From assembly GCA_018828825.1 (NCBI GenBank), contig JAHJUV010000026.1:1-19045 (forward strand): a stretch of DNA of 19,045 nt. Reading direction: 5' to 3'. This DNA is from Planctomycetota bacterium. GTDB lineage: Bacteria > Planctomycetota > Phycisphaerae > Sedimentisphaerales > UBA12454. Below, in pieces: positions 1 through 7,116 of the stretch; within the stretch, counting starts at the first letter, position 1, and each line of letters starts with the position of its first letter. A program made the position numbers and the translations under genes. The notes under the pieces were generated by a model. It did no database searches. It was not told the origin of the DNA and saw only the letters and a program-made list of their open reading frames with translations.

Positions 1-1815
1 GAGCGTTACTTTATTACTGTCTGTCAAGTCCCACAAACGCATTATGCATTTATTAGTACGTATATCTCTTCGGATACAATGATTGCTGTCAGCCACTGGC
101 GACGGGGCCGGCGACCAGCCGGGGGGAATTTCAACAGAATCGACTACAATATCAGCGCCGTTAACATTACGGGTCAATGAAATCTTACTGTTGGCATCAA
201 ATATAATAGTATAATCTGTTGTAGTATCAGTACTCTGGCCTGGAGCACCATTTACATCATCAAGCGGAACAAAAGTGTTGTTCCACCTTATAACATAATA
301 CCGGCTATTAGTTCCAGACCAGTCGCTAATTGGAATAGTCGTAGTCGCACCAGTATCAATGACAACATTCCAACTGTTATTGGGGTCGATATCGTCATAA
401 GGCTTAAAAAGCTCAATTGCGTAAGACCTGTTGGGGTCATTTACGTCAGTGCCCACCCTGCACGCCAATTCCGAAATATAGGCGCAGGGCGTCTCGAAAC
501 CGTAATAATTAACATCATTGACGCTAAAAACGGTAACATTCGAGTCGCCGTCGCGATAATCAATTATGTTGACGGCGATTTGAGCGGATACCTCGTTCAC
601 ATCGGGAAAATTGCTGTTGGCATCAAGAATACCTTTGCGGATACTGGCGTATAAACTATTAGCATTGGCGTCATTTATATTAGTCATTTTATCGCCGTTG
701 GGGTCGATAACACGGTCATAATTTACGGTCGTCAGCATATGCCTGCGGTCGGCATAGAGATTATTCGGTTCTGTAATTCTTTCCTGCCAGTCGGCAAGTC
801 CCCAGTTAGAGACGGAATCCCTATAAAGATGTCCAAAATTCAGGACTCCTCTACTGCGAAGAGTTACCGGTAATACGCGTGGAGGGGTATTTGATTCGAC
901 TCGCCCTATAAATTTGCTGTCTATACAGTATCGGTACCGCAATTCAAGCTCATCGGATATATCGAACGGTAGATAACCGCCGCCCGGCACAGTGTTATAA
1001 TCCCAGATAACATTTCTTTCGTAATCCGGCCAGGCTTCCGAACTGCCGCTACAACGGGCTTCGTTGAAATCTGTCATCTGGGTACTTACCTGTGCCGGCG
1101 TTCCTTTAAGAAGACCTCTTAGATTTATCTGCATCTGGGTTGAGCCGTTGATTTTCGTTATGTCGCCGCTATCGGGATTAAACGAATGGGCGGTATTGAT
1201 ATTGACCATTCCGCCGTTGTCGATTACACGAACAGCGGCATAAATCGCCTTGCCTTTGGATGAATACAGGTCTTTAAGCTCAAACCATTTCGAATCCGCT
1301 ATACCGTCGCCGTCGGCATCGGCCCAGAGTTCGTCTAATTTGCCACCGGTAAGGGTTATATCAGGATATTCATCGACAGTTTTTCTGCCGCCGGGCACAT
1401 TGACATCAACATCGTTTGTATCAAAGCCTTCGTTCTTTAAACACCCAGTTACATCGCTTATTTGCCGCCAGTAATAATCGGTTCCGGATTTATAGGGTTC
1501 GATGCTTGCGAGCCAGGCGTTGCAGGGGTCGGGGTAATCGTAATATTCTTCTCCCGACCGCACGCCGGGGGTGTCATTTATGAGTTCTCTACTGATAATT
1601 TCGGCGATGGATTTAGCGGCCAAGTCGAGTGTTTTGTTATCGGCGATATTGCTTGTCGATGCCCTGTCCATTCTGGCCACAGCCACAAACATCACAGCGA
1701 CAATCGCCAGCAGTGAGGTCAGGACAATCGTCATTATTAAAGCAGAACCCCCGCTCTTGCTTTCGCAAGAAAGCGCGGGGGCAGGCTTAAACCGTTTTGT
1801 TTTCTTATCTATCAT
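1..1815 (-). CDS. GspK-like large minor pseudopilin, partial (C-terminus off window)
   Basis: An open frame of 605 codons runs without a stop from an ATG at 1815 to the left window edge, so the C-terminus is missing. I read every codon in this frame and found no stop. Residues about 26-46 form the single hydrophobic segment of a type IV prepilin-like protein (SALIMTIVLTSLLAIVAV), preceded by GG. There is no Glu at position +5 of the mature protein; this is normal for GspK, the pseudopilin that caps the filament tip. Around residues 160-178 is an acidic block DADGDGIADSKWFE, which I associate with large GspK-like proteins of Planctomycetota. The rest is rich in Asp, Asn and Pro. It is last in the pseudopilin series, 48 nt after the GspJ-like gene, with AAGG a few bases before the ATG. 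The leader contains a long palindrome (1748-1781). Assignment to GspK rests on position, the missing Glu5 and size, so it is likely but not certain. Confidence 0.75.
   Translation of the reverse strand, partial: MIDKKTKRFKPAPALSCESKSGGSALIMTIVLTSLLAIVAVMFVAVARMDRASTSNIADNKTLDLAAKSIAEIISRELINDTPGVRSGEEYYDYPDPCNAWLASIEPYKSGTDYYWRQISDVTGCLKNEGFDTNDVDVNVPGGRKTVDEYPDITLTGGKLDELWADADGDGIADSKWFELKDLYSSKGKAIYAAVRVIDNGGMVNINTAHSFNPDSGDITKINGSTQMQINLRGLLKGTPAQVSTQMTDFNEARCSGSSEAWPDYERNVIWDYNTVPGGGYLPFDISDELELRYRYCIDSKFIGRVESNTPPRVLPVTLRSRGVLNFGHLYRDSVSNWGLADWQERITEPNNLYADRRHMLTTVNYDRVIDPNGDKMTNINDANANSLYASIRKGILDANSNFPDVNEVSAQIAVNIIDYRDGDSNVTVFSVNDVNYYGFETPCAYISELACRVGTDVNDPNRSYAIELFKPYDDIDPNNSWNVVIDTGATTTIPISDWSGTNSRYYVIRWNNTFVPLDDVNGAPGQSTDTTTDYTIIFDANSKISLTRNVNGADIVVDSVEIPPGWSPAPSPVADSNHCIRRDIRTNKCIMRLWDLTDSNKVTL
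1748..1781. repeat. Palindrome inside the GspK-like leader
   Basis: CCCCCGC pairs with GCGGGGG and, inside, TCTTGC pairs with GCAAGA around TTTC, with a 4-nt bulge. All of it is translated as the leader segment that ends in G-G just before the hydrophobic helix. Confidence 0.8.
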
Positions 1816-1840
1816 TTTTCCTTTTTTACCTTTTATTTTC

Positions 1841-1867
1841 TTTGTGCCTTTGTGCCTTTGTGGCTAA
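1841..1867. repeat. Family A spacer repeat, GspJ-GspK gap
   Basis: On the minus strand this reads TTAGCCAC followed by AAAGGCAC units of 8 nt. Its first bases form the TAG stop of the GspJ-like gene. Confidence 0.75.
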
Positions 1868-2646
1868 TTCCCTATATAAACAATATGTTCGAATCTTCTG
1901 CCGGTTTTTAAGATTCCTTTGGAATCGTAAAGCGTAAACGTAAATTTAAGAGCCATCGGCCAATCCGTCGGGTTAAAAGGCGACCAGAAAGCAAGATACG
2001 GAGGGCCTTCGATTTCAAAAGATTGGCTGCCGGGTTTGGGCTTATCTGCTGTGTACCAATTTATCAGGCCGGAAGGCGCGTTTGCATCTGTCCACTCAAT
2101 CCGCATTTGGCCGACATTTTGCGCCAAAAGTTTCCTGACATCGTTGGGTTCACTTTGAATATTAATATTCGGTCGGCCGGCGGAAAGTATATTGTAAGGG
2201 TCTTCGTAATTATCGAAAATATTAGACTGACAGGCCGCAAAATTGGCATCGTTATAATCTATGCCGGATTTGCCCGGAGTAAGAAGCTTTATATCGAGTG
2301 CCAAATTGGTCGGGTCTATTTTTGCCGGGCCGAAATAAATTCGTGCAGTGTTCGACCTTACATCGGAATCTTCCCAGGAAATAAAATCACCTGTACTGAA
2401 GAAATATACCGCATCGTTGGCGTCGCTTGTGGATCGCAGGACTAGATATCCGTCTTTTCGCAGACCGGCAAAATTGGCGTTGAGCTGGTCGGTTATGGCG
2501 CGGAGGCTGTGCATAATTTCAGATGTCGCCATCGCGATTCTCTGGGCCTCGATTGAATAATGGAAAATCGTAGTCGAGGCCCCAAGCACAGCCATAAGCA
2601 GGCCGATTGCAACTAATAGCTCGGTAATAGTAAACGCTTTTTTCAT
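1864..2646 (-). CDS. GspJ/PilW-like minor pseudopilin
   Basis: This 260-residue protein begins MKKA then FTITELLVAIGLLMAVLGAS, a class III prepilin signal followed by the hydrophobic helix that anchors pseudopilins in the inner membrane and packs the filament core. Glu +5 of the mature protein is present (F-T-I-T-E). The residue before the processing site is Ala, not the usual Gly. The C-terminal half is a globular domain typical in size for GspJ/PilW (PMALKFTFTLYDSKG, a strand-like segment near the end). It lies between the GspI-like and GspK-like genes, the usual gspI-J-K order, which is the main reason for the J assignment. The stop codon TAG is formed by the first bases of an intergenic repeat (1841-1867). 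The start ATG directly follows another repeat. Confidence 0.75.
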   Translation of the reverse strand: MKKAFTITELLVAIGLLMAVLGASTTIFHYSIEAQRIAMATSEIMHSLRAITDQLNANFAGLRKDGYLVLRSTSDANDAVYFFSTGDFISWEDSDVRSNTARIYFGPAKIDPTNLALDIKLLTPGKSGIDYNDANFAACQSNIFDNYEDPYNILSAGRPNINIQSEPNDVRKLLAQNVGQMRIEWTDANAPSGLINWYTADKPKPGSQSFEIEGPPYLAFWSPFNPTDWPMALKFTFTLYDSKGILKTGRRFEHIVYIGN

Positions 2647-2650
2647 TTTT

Positions 2651-2706
2651 TTGCCACAGAGTTCACTTTTTTTTCAGCCACAGAGAACACAGAGTTCACA
2701 GAGATA
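2651..2706. repeat. GCCACAGAG-type 9-nt periodic repeat, one partial and one full copy
   Basis: A short copy (GCCACAGAGTTCAC) is followed after a T run by a full copy whose CACAGAGAA/CACAGAGTT units repeat every 9 nt. It is the spacer between GspI- and GspJ-like genes. Confidence 0.75.
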
Positions 2707-2711
2707 TTTTT

Positions 2712-2745
2712 TTCTGTCTACTGTATTCTGAGTTCTGTATTCTAT
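2712..2745. repeat. Family C 7-nt periodic repeat (TTCTGTA)
   Basis: Degenerate tandem TTCTGTA/TTCTGAG units of 7 nt lie directly after the GspI-like stop. The same family recurs at 8370-8401. Confidence 0.7.
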
Positions 2746-2746
2746 T

Positions 2747-3463
2747 TTAAAATCTCATAATTCTTTGAAAGACTTCGATATCGGCGTTTTTCCCGCCGCT
2801 TTGCGGAGGCGGAACAAGCCAGATACGATCCGGCGATGAAGGTGCATTTTCCCATGCCCTGTCGAGCTGTACCACATTAGGCTCATCAATTTTTCTTTCT
2901 ATAACACGGTATATTTTTCCGGTCGCGTCATCGAGCACCGTCGTCGGCGGATTGACCCTCATTTCGTTTCCGTCTGAAATCTGCAATTCATCATTCGGGT
3001 CAGTTCGAACGATTACATCAACTAAAACAGCCTTAGGTCTTTTTCCGCTGTCTCCGCCGCCATAATATTTATGATTCGGCGAAGTCTTTCGCGCGACAAA
3101 AACCGTAACCAGATACCCGTCGTTCGGGTCCGTCGATATCGGCTTAAACAGCGCCGACCAGTAATACTGCCGAGTGTTCGTGCAGGGGTCAACCGGTGGA
3201 TAAGAAAATTCGATAGCGTTCATTAAAGTAACATCGTTATAGTCATTGACGTCAGCAGGATAAGACTTAAGCCCGAAGAGCTGAATTTTTGCAAAGGCCT
3301 CATCGGCGACAATCGCAGCCATAGTCCTTTCGGACGCAACGGTCGTAAGGTAGAGCGCAGCCGGAAACATCGTCGCCACGAGCATCATACCGATAGACAA
3401 TATCCCCACGGCCATTAAGACCTCGGTCAAAGAGAAACCATTATTTTTTAATTTTTTAGCCAC
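2747..3463 (-). CDS. GspI/PilV-like minor pseudopilin
   Basis: The mature N-terminus is FSLTEVLMAVGILSIGMML after a short Lys/Asn-rich leader ending in Gly. This is a canonical prepilin site with Glu +5, followed by one membrane helix. PilV/GspI proteins show this MAVGILSIGM-type helix, and the order between GspH-like and GspJ-like genes fits. I prefer the GTG at 3463 (leader VAKKLKNNG); a TTG at 3481 is also in frame. Both lie inside an intergenic repeat (3456-3483), so the start codon itself is repeat-derived and no clear ribosome site is seen. Near the C-terminus a palindrome (2791-2813) encodes part of a Pro/Gly-rich stretch. The protein is Asp/Asn/Pro-rich, with several DPND motifs. Confidence 0.72.
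   Translation of the reverse strand: MAKKLKNNGFSLTEVLMAVGILSIGMMLVATMFPAALYLTTVASERTMAAIVADEAFAKIQLFGLKSYPADVNDYNDVTLMNAIEFSYPPVDPCTNTRQYYWSALFKPISTDPNDGYLVTVFVARKTSPNHKYYGGGDSGKRPKAVLVDVIVRTDPNDELQISDGNEMRVNPPTTVLDDATGKIYRVIERKIDEPNVVQLDRAWENAPSSPDRIWLVPPPQSGGKNADIEVFQRIMRF
2791..2813. repeat. Palindromic unit inside the GspI-like gene
   Basis: CCGCC and GGCGG flank a GCTTTGC-containing loop. It is translated within a Pro/Gly-rich stretch close to the C-terminus and resembles the unit at 4339-4365. Confidence 0.45.
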
Positions 3464-3483
3464 TAAGGCGCCAAGACACAAAG
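3456..3483. repeat. Family A repeat holding the GspI-like start codon
   Basis: It reads TTAGCCACTAAGGCGCCAAG then ACACAAAG. The minus-strand GTG (3463) and TTG (3481) start candidates both lie in it. A near-identical copy is at 5991-6018. Confidence 0.8.
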
Positions 3484-3488
3484 AAAAT

Positions 3489-3514
3489 CTTCAATTTTCA
3501 ATCTTCAATTTTTA
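3489..3514. repeat. Family B 7-nt periodic repeat (TTCAATT)
   Basis: TTCAATT, TTCAATC, TTCAATT, TTTAATA in tandem. It contains the TGA stop of the GspH-like gene. Related AT-rich tracts occur at 4388-4424 and 15262-15300. Confidence 0.75.
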
Positions 3515-4314
3515 ATAATCTCGCCGGTATAAGCATTTATATAAACCGGCGGCAAATTATCTAAATATCCCGAAAAACGGGCACTGGTAGCAAGCGTGTT
3601 GAATTTGTCCCGGTCGTAAATGATAAATTTATTCCGGCTGGATTCCTTATCGATAGCTGCAACAGCATCATCATCCTTATCATATATAAACATAGCATCG
3701 CCGCTATTGACTCTCGATACAGTGTTAAAAATTTCATCATTATCCGGGGTGTAGCTATCCCAATATCTTACGCGAACATCGTGAATTACCAGCTTTCCGG
3801 AAGGAGAAAAAATTATTGAAAAAGTAGTTGTATCAATCAATCCTGTTGTATTGCTAATCTGCGCATCGGAGGTAATCTCAATGCCACTACCAAGTTTCAT
3901 GTCCATAACTCCGATATTTTCCGGTAATTTTATGGGTTTATAGCCCTCGACTGCACGAAACGCGTCAACATTATTTCCCGCTTTTTTGGATTCAAGATAA
4001 GTTATAAAAATCATATACTGGTCTGCTTTATTGGCGTCCTCGGTAGATTTCCAGGCCTTTTGAAATCTGACGCCTGCGTATCTATGATTGCTGATTGCCA
4101 GTGTCCGTGCGGTCGCAAGGGCCGCGGCTATCATACTCTCGGTGCCGGTGGAATTGAACGACTTCTGCATAGCTTTTATCATAGGCATTGAGAGCCCCGC
4201 AAGGACGGCGATTATCCCGATAACGACAAGCAGCTCCATCAGCGAAAAGCCTGCCCGCCTGGGCGGGACTCGCTTGTTTTTCTGGTTTCGTTTTTTTTTA
4301 GCCGCAGAGTTCAT
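3505..4314 (-). CDS. GspH/FimT-like minor pseudopilin
   Basis: This 269-residue protein has a very basic 21-residue leader (AAKKKRNQKNK, then VPPRRAG) followed by FSLMELLVVIGIIAVLAGLS, a prepilin site with Glu +5 and a membrane helix. GspH/FimT proteins carry an F-x-P-x-G motif before their last strands; FSPSGKLVI is present around residues 168-176. The region after the helix (ESMIAAALATARTLAISNHR) matches the helix that leads into the GspH globular domain. It follows the GspG-like gene and precedes the GspI-like gene, the standard G-H-I order. The first codons (MNSAAKKK) derive from a spacer repeat, the VPPRRAG part of the leader is coded by a palindrome (4254-4267), and the TGA stop lies in a third repeat type. 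Confidence 0.78.
   Translation of the reverse strand: MNSAAKKKRNQKNKRVPPRRAGFSLMELLVVIGIIAVLAGLSMPMIKAMQKSFNSTGTESMIAAALATARTLAISNHRYAGVRFQKAWKSTEDANKADQYMIFITYLESKKAGNNVDAFRAVEGYKPIKLPENIGVMDMKLGSGIEITSDAQISNTTGLIDTTTFSIIFSPSGKLVIHDVRVRYWDSYTPDNDEIFNTVSRVNSGDAMFIYDKDDDAVAAIDKESSRNKFIIYDRDKFNTLATSARFSGYLDNLPPVYINAYTGEIIKN
4254..4267. repeat. Palindrome inside the GspH-like leader
   Basis: CCCGCC and GGCGGG are perfect 6-bp arms around TG. It encodes P-P-R-R, ending one residue before A-G and the processing site. Confidence 0.7.
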
Positions 4315-4395
4315 TTTTTGTTTTAGCCACCGAGCTCATCCGCCGTCGCCAAAGGCTATGGCGGACAGGCAGAAAACACAGAGAATATTCAATTA
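4299..4395. repeat. Composite spacer repeat with nested palindrome, GspG-GspH gap
   Basis: A short GCCGCAGAG copy is followed by a GCCACCGAG...AACACAGAG copy that is split by a different palindromic unit (4339-4365; arms TCCGCC/GGCGGA, inner GCC/GGC). The unit appears to have inserted into an older repeat. Confidence 0.65.
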
Positions 4396-4424
4396 AAAAT
4401 TTAAAACTAAAAATTCAAAATTAT
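4388..4424. repeat. Family B-like AT-rich periodic tract
   Basis: Degenerate TTCAATT/AAATTCA-type units lie just after the GspG-like stop. It is less regular than the copy at 3489-3514. Confidence 0.4.
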
Positions 4425-4427
4425 TAA

Positions 4428-4922
4428 TCACCGGCTGGTAATATTATCTTGCGCATTATTAGGGTCTGTGACTCCAAAATCCCTGTCCGGCCCGGCTGAA
4501 GTAATAACCGGAAAATTATAGCTCGTCTTATAGTCGTAGCCGAAATCCGTCCCCCACGCATCGACAACTTCCCGAAAACCATCGCTGTTAGCGTCTTTTA
4601 TCAGCGAAGTATTTATATGCCCAAGAATTTTTTTCGCACCCGGTGCAAGACCAAGCTTGTAATACAGCTTTTCTACCGACAAATCGCAACCGGTAAGATA
4701 CTCGCTGTCGGCGTTTGGGTCGGGAAATTTGCCGTAGAAGTCGTGATATTCATCCAGCGCGGTAACAAGCGTCTCGATTGTAGATTCTGTGAGTTTTATT
4801 TTAGATTGCGTTTCAACATAATTGCCGACAGAATACAGCCCGGCTGCCAGGATCGCCACTATCGCAATAGCGACCAGAATTTCCACGATTGTCAGACCGT
4901 TTGTGTTTTGGTTTCGTTTCAT
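4428..4922 (-). CDS. GspG-like (major pseudopilin family) protein
   Basis: Leader MKRNQNTNG is followed by LTIVEILVAIAIVAILAAG, a prepilin N-terminus with Leu instead of Phe at +1 and Glu at +5. Three GspG hallmarks are visible: YGKFPDPNAD near residue 60 (the G-x-F/Y-P element), DAWGTDFGYDY (the D-P-W-G-x-x-Y box), and a C-terminal SAGPDRDFG followed by Asp/Asn residues, the calcium-binding loop of GspG. At about 164 residues it is close to the usual GspG length and is the best candidate for the major filament subunit. I chose ATG 4922; an in-frame TTG at 4928 has GAGATGG at better spacing and remains possible. It starts 21 nt after the upstream paralogue ends, so it is co-transcribed. Confidence 0.82.
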   Translation of the reverse strand: MKRNQNTNGLTIVEILVAIAIVAILAAGLYSVGNYVETQSKIKLTESTIETLVTALDEYHDFYGKFPDPNADSEYLTGCDLSVEKLYYKLGLAPGAKKILGHINTSLIKDANSDGFREVVDAWGTDFGYDYKTSYNFPVITSAGPDRDFGVTDPNNAQDNITSR

Positions 4923-4943
4923 TATCAAAAATAATCGCCATCT

Positions 4944-5969
4944 CTATTCAATATTGGGCTCAAAATTACAGATATCGTCGCTCGTGCCGTACAGGCCGTC
5001 GTAGCCCGCTGAAATTAAAAGGAACGAATCCGGCCGAACAGGCCTGCCGCAACTGTCGGTTCCTGAAATCGGTATCATCGGGTCACGGATAAAATCGTAA
5101 AAATTACTGCCGTCGGCAGGTGATTCATAAAGCTTATGTTCTTTTTCATTAACCCTTCCGGCCACTATAACAAAGTAATTATCAAAATAGTTATATACAT
5201 TCTCTGTGTGCGGAATTGGAGGCCAGCTGCTGTCAGAGATAGATTGCATATTTACAGGAGAAAGGTTCGCCCGAAAATACAGGATGGGGGTGCCGATTTT
5301 GCATCTCTTATTGCCGATTTTTTCGCTCTTAAAGGAAAAAACATCACAAATCATATGTCCTTTTTTGTTTAGAGATGTTGCGGTATCGCTGAATATCTGA
5401 TTAGGCTCGTAAACGCCGATATTCGCCCTGTCAAGATAAGGCCCTTTCCTTTTGCCAATGTTTGTAGTGTTCGGCTCTGACGCACTTGGCACAGGATATA
5501 ATAATCTGTTAGAGTTACCGGAAATATCATAGCCGTCGGCTCTGTAAACAGTGTCAGGATGAACGCCAAGCAAATCATAACCGAACATAGCCTCGGTAAG
5601 TGTCTGGGCGCCGCTGTATTTATAGTCATTGGTATCGCCAGGGGCAAGACTAGGGTCCCATCCGTGCGACGGCGGGTATTCGCCGAAATCGTTCCTGTAA
5701 AGAGTTAAGCCGATTTCGATACTGCTGTTCTGTGCTTTTTGTTTTGCGTTTGCGGCGATTTTTTTTACCTGATTCAGGGCCGGCAAAAGGATGCCGAGCA
5801 TTATCGCGATTATCGTTATCACCGTCAAAATCTCAATTAGCGTGAACCCCCTCACCAATTTGTTTATGGCAAGGAAGTTAGACATTTGTCCATTAATCCG
5901 CTTTTGCATATTTTCCCGCTGCCCGCCCACAATATAAATTGGTGTGGGGGTGATTTTTTCGGTCTTCAT
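4944..5969 (-). CDS. prepilin-like protein with GspG-type C-terminal loop (paralogue B)
   Basis: The prepilin core is GFTLIEILTVITIIAIMLGI, with Gly -1, Phe +1, Glu +5 and one membrane helix, then a coiled segment (LNQVKKIAANAKQKAQNSS) and a globular domain ending SAGYDGLYGTSDDICNF, similar to the calcium loop of GspG. The protein is homologous along its length to the product of 6133-7062, sharing GAQ-L-EA, GPYLD and GTPILY blocks, so the pair arose by tandem duplication. ATG 5969 has AAGGG at 7 nt spacing; ATG 5987 is in frame but directly abuts a repeat. The leader is unusually long, about 41 residues, and contains a palindrome-coded stretch (5926-5948). Shorter starts at 5909 or 5885 would give ordinary leaders but have weaker ribosome sites. 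Confidence 0.78.
   Translation of the reverse strand: MKTEKITPTPIYIVGGQRENMQKRINGQMSNFLAINKLVRGFTLIEILTVITIIAIMLGILLPALNQVKKIAANAKQKAQNSSIEIGLTLYRNDFGEYPPSHGWDPSLAPGDTNDYKYSGAQTLTEAMFGYDLLGVHPDTVYRADGYDISGNSNRLLYPVPSASEPNTTNIGKRKGPYLDRANIGVYEPNQIFSDTATSLNKKGHMICDVFSFKSEKIGNKRCKIGTPILYFRANLSPVNMQSISDSSWPPIPHTENVYNYFDNYFVIVAGRVNEKEHKLYESPADGSNFYDFIRDPMIPISGTDSCGRPVRPDSFLLISAGYDGLYGTSDDICNFEPNIE
5926..5948. repeat. Palindrome inside the leader of paralogue B
   Basis: CCCACA and TGTGGG pair around an 11-nt AT-rich loop. It codes for the T-P-I-Y-I-V-G part of an unusually long prepilin leader. Confidence 0.5.
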
Positions 5970-5990
5970 TTTATATCCCTTTTCCATTTT

Positions 5991-6018
5991 TTAGCCACTA
6001 AGGCGCCAAGACACGAAG
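5991..6018. repeat. Family A repeat upstream of paralogue B
   Basis: It reads TTAGCCACTAAGGCGCCAAG then ACACGAAG, nearly identical to 3456-3483. The alternative ATG 5987 directly abuts it. Confidence 0.8.
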
Positions 6019-6054
6019 TTTTTAAATAAATATTTCTATTTTTTCTCCGTTAGG

Positions 6055-6128
6055 AGTCCCAAGGACTTAGTGTCTTCGTGTCGGCGCCTGCCCCGTGAGA
6101 TGCCGCAGCTATCTCATCGGGGTGGCTA
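6055..6128. repeat. Mosaic of a small palindrome, inverted family A copy and nested palindrome
   Basis: AGTCC-CAA-GGACT (6055-6067) is followed by an inverted family A copy (6067-6128). That copy is interrupted by a palindrome at 6091-6122: CCCCG/CGGGG and TGAGAT/ATCTCA around a 9-nt loop with one bulge. With 5991-6018 this fills the gap between the two pilin paralogues. Confidence 0.7.
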
Positions 6129-6132
6129 TTTA

Positions 6133-7062
6133 TCAATCAAAATTATAAATATCGTCCCGTGTTCCGTATATGCCGTCGTAACCGGCTGACATAAGGATAT
6201 AGCTGTCAGGATTGAATGGCCGAGCCAAGCTGGTTATCTGCTTGTTTGTGATGGTATCATAAAAATACCAGGTTCCTTTACCAACAGCCTCGTAGTCCGG
6301 GGCAAAATTATGCGGCTTACTCGGATTATTCATCGTTCCAAGTACAATAAGCTCCTCATTATCGAGACTGCAATATATGTCGTTGCAATCGGGATTGGCA
6401 ATTGCAGTCACATCGTTTGTATCCGGAAAAGTCAGCGATGCGGCATTGGCCTTGTAATAGAGAATCGGCGTACCGGCCATCATTGTCTTCCCTTGCATAA
6501 CGACCTTTTTTGCACGGTAGGTGTCAGTCAAAACCGGCGCCGGCGTGGTCAGGCCGTCATAAACATTATATGTGTTTGTAAACAACTGGCCGACCTGAAA
6601 AGCCTCCGTTTTTGATACATCGAGGTACGGCCCCTGCCTTCGTTTTAAGGAATCCGTTACCTGTGTATCGCTTGAACCCTTGAGGCTTTTACTCGCATAA
6701 GTACACGGGTTCGTCTCGTCATAATCCGCATCCCAGGTTGTATTCGGGTCAAGACCAAGCATATCCCTTCCTATAAGGGCCTCGGCGAGTTTCTGTGCGC
6801 CAACTGTCATATTGCCTGTCCCAGTATTCAATGCCGTTGATTCCGGATAACGTCCTTCATTTTCGCTAACGTAAGCCTCAAGTCCTACTTCGATGCCGTG
6901 GAACTGGGCCCTTTGATTTGTGTCCTTGGCAAGTCTTCTGACAAGATTAAGAGCTGGCACGAGTATGCCCATCAGCATTGCGATTACCGCCATAACCGTC
7001 AGGAGCTCGACGATTGTAAAACCATTTTTTTTCTTTTTTGTCTTCATTGTAAAGCCTTTCAT
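6133..7062 (-). CDS. prepilin-like protein with GspG-type C-terminal loop (paralogue A)
   Basis: Leader MKGFTMKTKKKKNG is followed by FTIVELLTVMAVIAMLMGI, a canonical prepilin site with Glu +5 and a membrane helix. The domain that follows resembles the neighbouring paralogue (4944-5969) and ends SAGYDGIYGTRDDIYNFD, a loop with the acidic spacing of the GspG calcium site. ATG 7062 has AAAAAGG at 7 nt; ATG 7047 also has AAAGG at 7 nt and would give a nine-residue leader. The frame is open back to a TTG at 7116, directly after the GspF stop, which I consider too far from any ribosome site. As the first pilin gene after the platform protein it may be abundant. Whether it or the 4428-4922 product is the main subunit cannot be told from sequence. 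Confidence 0.8.
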   Translation of the reverse strand: MKGFTMKTKKKKNGFTIVELLTVMAVIAMLMGILVPALNLVRRLAKDTNQRAQFHGIEVGLEAYVSENEGRYPESTALNTGTGNMTVGAQKLAEALIGRDMLGLDPNTTWDADYDETNPCTYASKSLKGSSDTQVTDSLKRRQGPYLDVSKTEAFQVGQLFTNTYNVYDGLTTPAPVLTDTYRAKKVVMQGKTMMAGTPILYYKANAASLTFPDTNDVTAIANPDCNDIYCSLDNEELIVLGTMNNPSKPHNFAPDYEAVGKGTWYFYDTITNKQITSLARPFNPDSYILMSAGYDGIYGTRDDIYNFD

Positions 7063-7116
7063 ATAATTGCCTTTTTTATTTTTAATGCTGATTGCCGAAT
7101 TTCGTATTCTTTTCAA

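Noticed and set aside
1250..1867. Three plus-strand open frames near the left end
   Set aside because: All are shadows of the minus-strand GspK-like gene, which is open over the whole stretch.
2023..2445. Plus-strand open frame of 140 codons
   Set aside because: Antisense to the GspJ-like gene, with no ribosome site and no recognisable motif.
7063..7116. Upstream TTG start for paralogue A
   Set aside because: It abuts the GspF stop and lacks a ribosome site; ATG 7062 and 7047 have good ones and give normal leaders.
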